Source of the DNA: a bacterium
Lineage (GTDB): Bacteria; Chloroflexota; Dehalococcoidia; Tepidiformales; Tepidiformaceae
Assembly (NCBI GenBank): GCA_945861295.1
Contig: CAMAUF010000034.1
Span: 1 to 11,523 of the forward strand
DNA: 11,523 nt
Reading direction: 5' to 3'
The translations under genes and the position numbers were made by a program. Below the pieces are notes generated by a model. That model searched no databases. It worked only from the letters and a program-made list of their open reading frames with translations, and was not told where the DNA came from. Below are positions 1 through 8,968 of this stretch, one piece after another; position 1 is the stretch's first letter, and every line of letters starts with the position of its first letter.

Positions 1-612
1 GATCTGGCTGAAGCGGCGGTGGGGAGGCTGGTCCAGCTCGGTCGCGACCATCGCGATCGCGAAGGCCGACCCTTCCGCCTGGCTCGTGAACCACTTATGG
101 CCGTTAATCACCCACTCGTCGCCGTCGCGGACGGCGCGGGTCTGTAGGCTCGTCGGGTCGGCGCCCGAGACTTCGGGTTCGGTCATCGAGTAGCACGAGT
201 AAATGTCGCCGTTGACGAGCGGCTTCATGTACTTGTCTTGGAGCTCCTTGGAACCGAACTGGAAGAGGATTTCGGCGTTCCCGGAGTCCGGGGCCTGGGA
301 ACCGAAGGCCCGCGGTGCGATCGGGCTTCGGCCGAAGATCTCGTTCATGTATACATACGGCATGAAGCCGATGCCCATGCCGCCGGCTTCCTTCGGCAGG
401 TGCGCCGCCCAGAGTCCCGCGGCCTTGGTCTTCGCCTGGATTTCGGCCATCCGGGCCTTGCCTTCGGGGCTGCGCATGCCGTAGCGGTGGAAGTAGGGTT
501 CGTTGGGGTAGATGTCTGAGTCCATGATTCGGATAACAGACTGGCGGATATCTTCGATTTCCGACCGGCCGAGTTGGCGGTCCGATCCGTGAGCGTGTGC
601 GGGCGCGGCCAT
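1..612 (-). CDS. Acyl-CoA dehydrogenase, ACAD10/11-like, N-terminal part (cut by window edge)
   Basis: FAD flavoprotein expected to oxidise an acyl-CoA to the 2,3-enoyl-CoA in the cytoplasm, passing electrons to ETF. Only the first 204 codons are present, all in frame to base 1; the family is usually about 400 residues, so the C-terminal helical domain with the catalytic base is missing. Visible blocks: N-terminal helical region around residues 15-70, GLWAAHLPKEAGGMG (66-80), GRSPIAPRAFGSQAPDSGN (94-112), and the FAD/substrate stretch YSMTEPEVSGAD (141-152) followed by VINGHKWFTS (168-177). The APDSGN and TEPEVSGAD blocks fit the ACAD10/11 branch rather than short-chain enzymes (from memory, no search). 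The ATG at 612 is chosen because GGAGGT at 618-623 lies 5 bases upstream. It is transcribed away from the GGDEF gene. Its natural partner may be the APH-fold kinase at 6769. Family call firm; substrate unknown. Confidence 0.93.
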   Translation of the reverse strand, partial: MAAPAHAHGSDRQLGRSEIEDIRQSVIRIMDSDIYPNEPYFHRYGMRSPEGKARMAEIQAKTKAAGLWAAHLPKEAGGMGIGFMPYVYMNEIFGRSPIAPRAFGSQAPDSGNAEILFQFGSKELQDKYMKPLVNGDIYSCYSMTEPEVSGADPTSLQTRAVRDGDEWVINGHKWFTSQAEGSAFAIAMVATELDQPPHRRFSQI

Positions 613-853
613 GCGCGACCTCCAGTGTGCGTGAATTAGCCCCGGCACTGTACCGCGTACGGGCCTGCGAGTCATCTGAGGGACCTACGCATGGCGGCGT
701 CACGCTCCTGAACACTGACTGAGCGGTTCAGGAAATTTTTAACCTTCGGATGTCTTACTGAGCGCATCCGCTCGCTCTGCTCGCGCTCTAGTTCACCCGA
801 ACCAGTCGCAGTCGAGGGCCAATCCTGACGGGCCGTGAACTCTGGAGGCGCCC
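613..853. promoter_or_regulatory. Divergent intergenic region between the acyl-CoA dehydrogenase and the GGDEF-EAL gene
   Basis: This 241-base gap must carry the promoters of both divergent genes. On the minus strand a weak promoter can be proposed: -35 ATGACT (675-670), 17 bases, then -10 TACAGT (652-647), each matching consensus at 4 of 6 positions, about 35 bases upstream of the dehydrogenase start. No convincing promoter for the plus-strand gene is seen. Its ribosome binding site GGAGG at 844-848 is clear. A perfect 7-bp inverted repeat (707-732) and a minor 5-bp one (760-773, GAGCG/CGCTC) are also present. No coding sequence is supported. Confidence 0.4.
707..732. repeat. Perfect inverted repeat CCTGAAC-N12-GTTCAGG, possible operator
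   Basis: CCTGAAC at 707-713 is repeated inverted as GTTCAGG at 726-732, with a 12-base spacer, followed on the plus strand by AAATTTTTAA. It lies upstream of both divergent genes. The arm spacing would suit a dimeric repressor such as the TetR-family regulators that often control acyl-CoA dehydrogenase genes, but no such regulator is in the window and the motif is not one I can name. A hairpin plus T-run reading as a terminator is possible but has no gene ending nearby. Confidence 0.4.
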
Positions 854-2476
854 ATGCGACCATCGACCACAGGCAAAACCCACCGGAACGAAACTTCCAC
901 AGCATGTACACCGTTGTGCGCGGAGTCGGACGACCGTAGCCGCCGACTCTTAAGAACGGAGGCGCAACGCTTGACGGCATGGTTGGAGCACGGATCAGGC
1001 GCGCCTGCGGCTTTGGCGGATGCGGCGCCTGCACGCCCGCCATGGGGCCAGGCCGGGGAAACGAGCCAGGGCGCGCGAAGCTCGGCCTCCGCCTGGCGAG
1101 GGGCCGTTCAGCTGGCCGTGGTCCCGCTCATGTTCGGCTTCCTGGCCTGGCTCGGCTTGAGCGGCGAGGGTTGGCTCAGCCCGGCGTTCTTCATAGCGGC
1201 GGCCGCGACAGTGCTCGCCGTAAGCCTCCAGGCTGCGCTCTTCTTTGACCACGGCCGGCTCCGTCGCGAACTGTTTTTCGCGCGTCAGCGCCTCCAGGAG
1301 CGGATCGAGCACCAAGCCCAGGAGGCCGTCGGCGCGGAGTCGCGGCTGCGATCGCTCACCGAGTCCGCCTCGGACGCGATCATCACGACGGATGAGTTTG
1401 GCCGGATCCTCTCGTGGAATCGGGCTGCCCGGCGGATCTTTGGCTACTCCGTTCGCCAGGTGGCAGGGAAGCCGCTCTCGCTCGTCCTCGCTCACGACCT
1501 CCGCGAGGATTTCCTCGAACATTGGGCGAAGCGCCTCGACGACCCAGACGCGCCTGATTCCACCCAGACCGCTGAGGCATCAGGCACCAGGAACGACGGT
1601 GCAATCTTCCCCATCGAGTACTCCATCGCGACCTGGCAGACAAATGGCGAGCAATATTACGGCGCGATCATTCGCGACATCACTGAACGGAAGCGCAACG
1701 AGGATCGGCTGACCTACTACGCCGAGCACGACGGCCTGACCGGACTCTTTAACCGGCGAAGGATGGAACAAGAGCTTGGCCGGGAAGTAGCCGCGGTTGG
1801 CCGGACGCGCAGCCCGGGCGCCCTCCTCTTCCTCGACCTCGACCGGTTCAAGAGCGTAAACGATAACTTTGGCCATCGTTCGGGCGATCAACTGCTGGTG
1901 AGCATCGCCGCGCTCTTACGGGAGCACTTCGGCGAGACGGCCATCCTTTCGCGCCTGAGCGGCGACGAGTTCGCCATCCTGTTGCCCCAAAGGTCCTCGG
2001 AAGAAGCTGTACGCTCGGCGGAGGCGTTCCTCGAGCGGCTGCGGCCGCACCGCATCCTTACGCATGGCCAGATGCTTTCTGTGACCGCGAGTGTCGGCGT
2101 TGCTCTCCTTGGCGCTCACGGCTTCACAGTCGAAGAACTGCTTGTGCATGCCGACCAGGCGATGTACTCCGCGAAGGAGCGCCGGGACCGCGTCGCCCTC
2201 TACTCGAGCGAGCGTGAAGGGGAAGCTCTGACGTACCGGCGACCGTGGGAGCAGCGCATGCGCGAGGCCCTCGAATTGGAGCTCTTCGTCCTTTACCTCC
2301 AGCCGATCCAGGACAGGACGGGCGCTATCAGCCGCTACGAGGTGCTCATCCGGCTGGTCGATCCGGACGGCCAGGTCACCCTTCCGGGAGCATTCCTCGA
2401 TACGGCCGAGCACAGCGGCCTAATCCGCAACATCGACCGCTGGATTGTCCGAAAGTCCATGGAGTTGCTTGGGTAG
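854..2476 (+). CDS. PAS-GGDEF diguanylate cyclase with an EAL domain cut off by an in-frame amber codon
   Basis: Membrane-anchored signalling enzyme expected to make cyclic-di-GMP from GTP. Order over 540 residues: N-terminal cytoplasmic stretch, two hydrophobic segments (about 83-103 and 109-131), PAS domain (about 163-275, ending GAIIRDITERK), GGDEF domain (about 286-450) with DGLTGLFNRRR (293-303), LFLDLDRFKSVND (325-337) and active-site SGDEF (369-373), then the first part of an EAL domain starting near 465 with EVL (496-498). SGDEF is an accepted active variant. The RxxD inhibitory site expected just before it is absent. Translation stops at TAG 2474-2476, while the same frame continues with an intact EAL remainder to 3064 (full frame 736 residues plus the amber). 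Start ATG 854 has GGAGG at 844-848. The truncated product would keep cyclase residues but lose most phosphodiesterase residues. A sequencing error (TGG read as TAG) is a live alternative. Confidence 0.88.
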   Translation: MRPSTTGKTHRNETSTACTPLCAESDDRSRRLLRTEAQRLTAWLEHGSGAPAALADAAPARPPWGQAGETSQGARSSASAWRGAVQLAVVPLMFGFLAWLGLSGEGWLSPAFFIAAAATVLAVSLQAALFFDHGRLRRELFFARQRLQERIEHQAQEAVGAESRLRSLTESASDAIITTDEFGRILSWNRAARRIFGYSVRQVAGKPLSLVLAHDLREDFLEHWAKRLDDPDAPDSTQTAEASGTRNDGAIFPIEYSIATWQTNGEQYYGAIIRDITERKRNEDRLTYYAEHDGLTGLFNRRRMEQELGREVAAVGRTRSPGALLFLDLDRFKSVNDNFGHRSGDQLLVSIAALLREHFGETAILSRLSGDEFAILLPQRSSEEAVRSAEAFLERLRPHRILTHGQMLSVTASVGVALLGAHGFTVEELLVHADQAMYSAKERRDRVALYSSEREGEALTYRRPWEQRMREALELELFVLYLQPIQDRTGAISRYEVLIRLVDPDGQVTLPGAFLDTAEHSGLIRNIDRWIVRKSMELLG

Positions 2477-3064
2477 TTCCCGCCCGAACGCGGCATCTCC
2501 CTGGAAATCAACCTCTCGGCCAAGAGCCTTGGCGACCCGGAAGTGCTCCGGATCGTCGAGTCTGGGATCGCCGAATTGGAGATCGACGCCAGCCGCCTGA
2601 TTTTCGAGATCACCGAAACCGCGGCAATCGCCGATGTCGAGCAGGCCAAAGACTTCGTCTCGCATCTGAAGCGGCTCGGTTGCCGCTTCGCCCTCGACGA
2701 CTTCGGAGTGGGCTTTTCCTCGTTCTATTCGCTGAAGCAGCTCGACATCGACTACCTAAAGATCGATGGCAGCTTCATCCGCAACTTGGCAAGCGACCCG
2801 GTCGACCGCGAAGTCGTGACCGCCATCACGCACATGGCCCATGCGATGGGCATGCTGTGCGTCGCTGAGTTCGTCGGTGACGCGGTAACAGCCGCGCTGC
2901 TCGCCGCCATCGGCGTTGATTACTTGCAGGGGTACCACATCGGCCGTCCGGAACCGGCGACCGACGTGCTCGCGATCGCTTCGATGCGGGCGATGCTGCT
3001 GGCGGAGACGGGTGTCATCCCGATCAGCGAGTCCGCCGCGCGGGATCTGCGGCGGTCGGCCTAG
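2477..3064 (+). pseudogene. Remainder of the EAL phosphodiesterase domain, downstream of the amber codon
   Basis: Continues in the same frame as the gene at 854, so this is a nonsense change and not a frameshift. Every usual EAL catalytic position remains readable, numbering through the stop: N553 (INLSAKS), E585 (FEITET), D615-D616 (ALDDFG), K636 (LKIDGSF), E672 (VAEFV) and Q692 (LQGY). With E496 of the EVL motif before the stop, the full-length domain would look competent to cleave cyclic-di-GMP. The first in-frame start-like codon after the stop is GTG 2543, with no ribosome binding site at a proper distance, so independent translation looks unlikely; it would also lack the motif with E496. 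The frame ends at TAG 3062-3064, 14 bases before the hspR ATG. Preservation of the domain implies a recent mutation, a sequencing error, or readthrough. Confidence 0.75.
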
Positions 3065-3078
3065 CCCCGCAAGTTGAC

Positions 3079-3441
3079 ATGGTCCGAGGCAATGTGGCAG
3101 CGTCGAGTGCGATGGCCAGACCAGGGGAATCCATCGGCGCCGTCAGCGCCGCCCTCGCACTGCATCCCCAGACGCTTCGCAAGTACGAGCGCGCCGGGCT
3201 GCTGCGGCCTGCCCGGACGGCCGGCTCTCGGACGTATAGCCGCCAGGACTTGGACCGCCTCGCGCTGATCAAGCACCTTTCGGACGCGGGAAGGCTGAAT
3301 GTGGCTGGCGTCGCCCTCGCCCTCGACCTCCTGGACGCGCTGGACGCCCTCCTCGCCGACCTGGACGCGCTGGACGCGCCCAGCGCCCAGGCCGTCGCCC
3401 GCGAGCGCGTTGTGGCTCTCGTGGCGCGCGTCCGCCGATAG
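3079..3441 (+). CDS. hspR: HspR-like MerR-family heat-shock repressor
   Basis: Expected to bind HAIR inverted repeats and repress chaperone genes until heat or unfolded protein titrates it, usually with DnaK as co-repressor in characterised bacteria. The MerR-type winged helix is clear: SIGAVSAAL (18-26), the HspR signature LHPQTLRKYERAGLL (28-42), RTAGSRTYSRQDLDRL (46-61), then LNVAGVALALDLLDALDALL, a leucine-rich coiled coil. No effector-binding domain follows, as expected for HspR. Length 120 residues from ATG 3079, or 109 from ATG 3112 (MARPGES); the shorter form fits family N-termini better, and neither start has a good Shine-Dalgarno sequence. It ends 72 bases before the clpB ATG with a HAIR-like operator between them, which strongly supports the assignment. 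The coiled coil contains an exact 17-bp tandem-type duplication (3331-3347 and 3361-3377). Confidence 0.85.
   Translation: MVRGNVAASSAMARPGESIGAVSAALALHPQTLRKYERAGLLRPARTAGSRTYSRQDLDRLALIKHLSDAGRLNVAGVALALDLLDALDALLADLDALDAPSAQAVARERVVALVARVRR
3331..3377 (+). repeat. 17-bp direct repeat inside hspR coding for LDALDA
   Basis: The sequence CTGGACGCGCTGGACGC occurs at 3331-3347 and again at 3361-3377, offset by exactly 30 bases (10 codons), and each copy is itself an imperfect doubling of CTGGACGC. It encodes the repeated LDALDA pattern in the C-terminal coiled coil, preserving frame. It looks like an in-frame slippage expansion lengthening the helix. Confidence 0.8.
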
Positions 3442-3476
3442 GGCCGATAGGCCCACGGGAGCGACTTCCTTTGGCA

Positions 3477-3497
3477 CTTGATACGGAACGTATCAAT
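3477..3497 (+). promoter_or_regulatory. HAIR-like HspR operator upstream of clpB
   Basis: CTTGATA (3477-3483), 7 bases, TATCAAT (3491-3497). Within it TTGATACG and CGTATCAA form a perfect 8-bp palindrome around GAA. The known HspR-associated inverted repeat is CTTGAGT-N7-ACTCAAG; here the invariant CTTGA is kept on the left, TCAA on the right, and the N7 spacing is exact. It sits between a recognisable hspR and clpB, overlapping the likely -35 box, where bound HspR would block RNA polymerase. Binding is inferred from motif and position. Confidence 0.75.
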
Positions 3498-3507
3498 GCG
3501 CTACGTT
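3478..3507 (+). promoter_or_regulatory. Candidate clpB promoter overlapping the HAIR site
   Basis: TTGATA at 3478-3483 matches the -35 consensus at 5 of 6 positions. With an 18-base spacer the -10 would be TACGTT (3502-3507), a weak match. That places the transcription start about 7 bases downstream, at or next to A3514 of the clpB start codon, giving a leaderless message. No Shine-Dalgarno sequence precedes 3514, which agrees with this. The -10 box is poor, so the call is tentative. Confidence 0.4.
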
Positions 3508-3513
3508 CGATCC

Positions 3514-6105
<2,592 letters not shown>

Positions 6106-6161
6106 GATGCGAGGCGCCGCGTTGGCCGTGGACCGCCCTGGAACGCGGGCACAGCCGCTGC

Positions 6162-6176
6162 CGGCGAGGAGCGCCG
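6162..6176. terminator. Weak hairpin between convergent clpB and PPOX genes
   Basis: CGGCG (6162-6166), loop AGGAG, CGCCG (6172-6176) gives a perfect 5-bp GC stem in the 91-base gap between the two convergent stop codons. There is no T-run on the plus strand. The position suits a shared terminator, but in such GC-rich DNA a stem this short may be chance. Confidence 0.25.
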
Positions 6177-6196
6177 CCTTCCTAGCGATCGGCCGC

Positions 6197-6628
6197 CTAC
6201 CCCATCGTCGCGCGCTGCATGATCACTTGCCCGAGCTGCACGACGCGGTCGACGCGAAGCAGCACGGCAATGCCCTTGCGCTCGGGGTCACGGTCGACCT
6301 CAAACTTCGGCGAACGCGCCAGCACTTCCATCCGCCGCCCGCCCGAAGGCAGGAGTTCGGCGTGCCCGAAGAACTTCCAGATCAGCCGCTCCTTCGGGTT
6401 GCGGTAGAGGACGCAGACCTGCGGGTTCTCGCGCAGGTTCGCGAGCGTTTGGCCGTGGGCGCGCTCCCAAAAGGAGAGGTGGTCCGGGTCGAGGACGACG
6501 AGGCTGCCTTTGTACGCCAGGTCTGGGTCGCCGAGGCGCGAGGCTGTGGCGACAATGGCGAAGTTGCCTTCGATCAAAGCGCGGTCGAAGAGTTCCCGCA
6601 TCTGCGGTGTGAGTGCGACGGGTCCCAT
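6197..6628 (-). CDS. PPOX-fold (pyridoxamine 5'-phosphate oxidase-like) flavin/F420-binding protein
   Basis: 143 residues with the small split beta-barrel pattern: N-terminal helix LTPQMRELFDRALIEGNFAI, then beta strands IVATASRLGDPDLAYKGSLVVLDPDHLSFWER, a helix TLANLRENPQVCVLYRNP, and later strands IWKFFGHAELL and GIAVLLRVDRVVQLG. The family uses FMN, F420 or related cofactors as small dimeric oxidoreductases. True PNP oxidase (pdxH) is longer, so vitamin B6 synthesis is not implied. The ATG at 6628 (MGPVALTPQ) is chosen over the upstream in-frame ATG at 6700, whose extra residues are low-complexity and lie in the divergent promoter region; a G-run (6635-6640) sits 6 bases upstream as a weak ribosome binding site. 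It is divergent from the kinase-LLM operon and convergent with clpB. Substrate unknown. Confidence 0.82.
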   Translation of the reverse strand: MGPVALTPQMRELFDRALIEGNFAIVATASRLGDPDLAYKGSLVVLDPDHLSFWERAHGQTLANLRENPQVCVLYRNPKERLIWKFFGHAELLPSGGRRMEVLARSPKFEVDRDPERKGIAVLLRVDRVVQLGQVIMQRATMG

Positions 6629-6768
6629 GGTGTGCCCCCCGGTGCCGTGGTGTGTTAGGAGTCTGCTCCGTCCCGCCCGACCGCGCGAGCGGCTCCCCAT
6701 CGGCTTGCGAGCCCCTTGCCCTTCGTCTCACCCGTTGTCAGACTCGCCATACTACCCGGAGGACGCCC

Positions 6769-7815
6769 ATGGCTACGGCTTCGCCCGCTTCGCTCATCGA
6801 CCCCGCCGCGCTCGGTGCATTCTTGGATGCGCGCCTCGGCGGGCCATCCCTGCCCGTCCAGGTCACGAAGCACACCGCCGGCTTTTCGAACGAGACCTTC
6901 TACATCGACCGTGGCCTCGCGCACTACGTGCTTCGGCGGCCGCCGGCGGGTCCACTCCTCCCGACCGCGCACGATGTCGCGCGCGAGCACCGATTCCTGG
7001 CCGCGCTGGCGGGGCGCGCCCGCGTCCCGAAGCCGCTCGCGCTTTGCGAGGACCTGGCCGTCCTGGGGGCGCCCTTCTACGTCATGGAGCGCGTCGACGG
7101 CGTCGTCGCCCGTGACGCGCTGCCCGAGGCCTACGACACGCCAGCCGGCCGTAAGAAGATGGGCGAGGAACTGATCGACGCCCTCGTCGAGATGCACGCC
7201 GTCGACTGGCGTGAGGCCGGGCTGACCGGGCGCGATACCGGCTATGTCACGCGTCAGCTCGAACGCTGGGCCTCGCAATGGGAGCTGACGAAGCCGCGCA
7301 CGCGCGAGTTGCCCGGGCTCGACGCCATCACCCGCTGGCTGCGCGAAGGGGTTCCCGCGCACGTGCCGCACACCGTCGTGCACGGCGACTACAAGCTCGA
7401 CAACGTCATGTGGGCCCGTGATGAACCACGCCTGATCGCGATCTTCGATTGGGAGATGGCGACGATCGGCGATCCCCTCGCCGACCTCGGGTACCTGCTG
7501 CATAGCTGGTCCGCGGCCCGGCCCGTCCCCGGTTACGAAGATCGCGCGCCAGCCCGCCCGCCGCTGACGGCGCTCGAAGGCTTCCCTACCGTGCCCGAGA
7601 TGATGGCGCGCTACGAGGCGACGAGCGGCCGCTCGATGAAGGATTTCCTGTACTACCGCGTCTTGGCGTCGTACAAGCTGATCGTCATCCTGGAGGGGCT
7701 ATACATGCACTATAAAGAAGGCGCCGCCGCCAATCCGGGCGCGGCCGAGTTCGAATGGGGCGTGCCCATGCGGATCGTCGCCACCCAGCGCCTGATCGAC
7801 GAGGGCCAATCATGA
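6769..7815 (+). CDS. APH-fold phosphotransferase, ACAD10/11 N-domain (LvaA) type
   Basis: 348-residue cytoplasmic kinase-like protein of the aminoglycoside phosphotransferase / choline kinase fold. In order: KHTAGFSNETFYI nucleotide loop (34-46), YVLRRPPAGPLLPTAHDVAREHRFL (53-77, split here as a family hallmark), APFYVMERVDG hinge (101-111), catalytic loop HGDYKLDN (205-212), metal-binding DWE (227-229) with IGDPLADLGYLL. Close relatives are the kinase half of ACAD10/11 and LvaA of levulinate catabolism, which phosphorylate 4-hydroxyacyl-CoA; antibiotic resistance is not the expected role. The ATG at 6769 is preceded by GGAGG (6758-6762); the open frame upstream runs into the divergent promoter region and is rejected. 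The stop overlaps the next start as ATGA (7812-7815), so the two are co-translated. Family firm; substrate inferred from relatives. Confidence 0.9.
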   Translation: MATASPASLIDPAALGAFLDARLGGPSLPVQVTKHTAGFSNETFYIDRGLAHYVLRRPPAGPLLPTAHDVAREHRFLAALAGRARVPKPLALCEDLAVLGAPFYVMERVDGVVARDALPEAYDTPAGRKKMGEELIDALVEMHAVDWREAGLTGRDTGYVTRQLERWASQWELTKPRTRELPGLDAITRWLREGVPAHVPHTVVHGDYKLDNVMWARDEPRLIAIFDWEMATIGDPLADLGYLLHSWSAARPVPGYEDRAPARPPLTALEGFPTVPEMMARYEATSGRSMKDFLYYRVLASYKLIVILEGLYMHYKEGAAANPGAAEFEWGVPMRIVATQRLIDEGQS

Positions 7816-8816
7816 CCAGCGCCCACCGGCTCGCCCTCAGCCTCCCGCTTGAACTGCCGCTCGGCGAACAGCCCGCTGTCGCCCAGGAGATGGAACGCCG
7901 GGGCTACACCGACGCCTGGTCGCTCGAAGTGGATGGCACAGACATCTTCGTCCCCGCGGCCGTGGTTGCGGCGGCGACCACGCTGCGCGTCGGGACAGCG
8001 ATCGCGAACGTCTATACGCGCGGCCCCGCGACGCTGGCGATGACGGCGGCGACCATGGCCGAATTGGCGCCGGGCCGCTTCGTCCTTGGCATTGGCTCGG
8101 GCTCGCAGCCGGTCGTCGAAACCTGGAACAGTATGAAGTTCCACAGGCCCGTGACGCGTGTGAAGGAGATGGTCGCGTTCCTGCGCCAGGCGCTGGCTGG
8201 CGAGCGAGTCGTCTTTGACGGTTCGACCTTCAAGGTCGACGGCTTCCGGCTCTCCCGCCCACCGGCCATCGTGCCGCCGATCCACGTCGCCGCGTTGCGT
8301 GAGGGCATGCTCCGGGCGGCGGGCGAAGTGGCCGATGGCGTCTGTCTCAATTGGCTCTCGGCCGCCGATGTCAGGCGTTCGGTCGCAGTCGTGCGCGAAG
8401 CCGCGCGGGCTGCCGGCCGAGACCCGGAGGCGATCGAGATCACCGCCCGTGTGATGGTCGACATCGACGAGCCCAGCGCTGCCCAGGATATCGCCATGCG
8501 CCGGCACGTATGCGCCTACCTCAATGTCCCGGTCTACAAGCAGTTCCACGAGTGGCTGGGCCGGGGCGGCGAACTCGGGGGCATGTGGGAGGCTTGGCAG
8601 GCGGGCGACCGCAAGGCCGCGACCGCCGCGATCCCCCGCGCCACGATCGACGACCTCATCGTCAACGGGACGGTCGCCGAGCGTCGCGCGCACATCGAAC
8701 GCTACTTCGAAGCTGGCGTCGACACCGCGTTCCTTTCCTTGGCGACGGCCGAGCGGGACCCGGCGCCCCGCTCGGCGCTGATGCTCGATGCCCTCCGCGA
8801 ACACGCCCCGCGGTGA
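7812..8816 (+). CDS. LLM-class flavin/F420-dependent oxidoreductase
   Basis: 334 residues of the luciferase-like monooxygenase TIM-barrel superfamily, probably F420-dependent. Visible pieces: AVAQEMERRGYTDAWSLEVDGTDIFVPAAVVAAAT, LRVGTAIANVYTRGPATLAMTAATMAEL, the family signature GRFVLGIGSGSQPVVETWN (central sheet and cofactor region), RVKEMVAFLRQAL, and PPIHVAALREGMLRAAGEVADGVCLNWL near the barrel end. These stretches are quoted in parts and follow the usual order. The start ATG 7812 overlaps the kinase stop in ATGA, with GAGGG (7801-7805) as ribosome binding site, so it is the second gene of a two-gene operon. Followed 32 bases later by a strong hairpin at 8849. Co-transcription with an acyl-CoA-type kinase suggests a catabolic or detoxification step, but the substrate cannot be told. 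Confidence 0.9.
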   Translation: MTSAHRLALSLPLELPLGEQPAVAQEMERRGYTDAWSLEVDGTDIFVPAAVVAAATTLRVGTAIANVYTRGPATLAMTAATMAELAPGRFVLGIGSGSQPVVETWNSMKFHRPVTRVKEMVAFLRQALAGERVVFDGSTFKVDGFRLSRPPAIVPPIHVAALREGMLRAAGEVADGVCLNWLSAADVRRSVAVVREAARAAGRDPEAIEITARVMVDIDEPSAAQDIAMRRHVCAYLNVPVYKQFHEWLGRGGELGGMWEAWQAGDRKAATAAIPRATIDDLIVNGTVAERRAHIERYFEAGVDTAFLSLATAERDPAPRSALMLDALREHAPR

Positions 8817-8848
8817 CGGACGGCGCCGCGGTTCGGGCTTACCGATAA

Positions 8849-8876
8849 GCATCTCGCGGGGCGTCCGCTGAGATGC
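8849..8876 (+). terminator. Strong hairpin after the kinase-LLM operon
   Basis: GCATCTC (8849-8855) pairs with GAGATGC (8870-8876), and inside it GCGG (8856-8859) pairs with CCGC (8865-8868), leaving loop GGCGT and one bulged T8869: an 11-bp stem. It lies 32 bases after the oxidoreductase stop. No T-run follows, so it is a terminator or 3'-end stabiliser rather than a textbook intrinsic terminator. Confidence 0.55.
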
Positions 8877-8909
8877 GGCGTGAGCTCGGTGGTCGGCCCC
8901 GCGACAATT

Positions 8910-8932
8910 GCGCGCCTCAATGGGCGGCGCGC
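8910..8932 (+). repeat. Second hairpin GCGCGCC / GGCGCGC
   Basis: GCGCGCC (8910-8916), 9-base loop, GGCGCGC (8926-8932): a perfect 7-bp GC stem 33 bases after the first hairpin and upstream of the next gene's -10 box. Together the two would separate the operon from the unknown cassette. Confidence 0.45.
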
Positions 8933-8968
8933 TGAAACCTCTTCCCGGCTACTTGACACAATGGGCGG
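8918..8968. repeat. Direct repeat of CAATGGGCGG, 41 bp apart
   Basis: CAATGGGCGG occurs at 8918-8927 and 8959-8968. The offset of 41 bases is about four helical turns, so both copies face the same side of the DNA. The first copy overlaps the hairpin at 8910-8932; the second fills exactly the space between TTGACA and TATAAT. It could be a pair of sites for a regulator. Confidence 0.5.

Noticed and set aside
2474..2476. Amber codon as a recoded amino acid (for example pyrrolysine) or programmed readthrough
   Set aside because: TAG is the normal terminator of at least four frames in this window, and the context after the stop (TTC CCG) is not a known leaky signal.
2245..2868. 207-residue plus-strand frame spanning the amber codon
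   Set aside because: It is an alternative frame of the EAL coding region with Arg/Pro-rich nonsense composition; the EAL motifs are all in the other frame.
3074..3079. Perfect TTGACA just before hspR as its promoter
   Set aside because: No acceptable -10 box is found 16-18 bases downstream, and its last base is part of the candidate start codon.
6613..6768. N-terminal extension of the APH-fold kinase upstream of 6769
   Set aside because: It overlaps the divergent PPOX start region, has no family similarity, and the ATG at 6769 has a good GGAGG site.
6769..7815. Aminoglycoside resistance gene
   Set aside because: The PPxGPLLPTAHDVxREHRFL and IGDPLADLGYLL blocks are those of the ACAD10/11-type kinases, not of antibiotic phosphotransferases.
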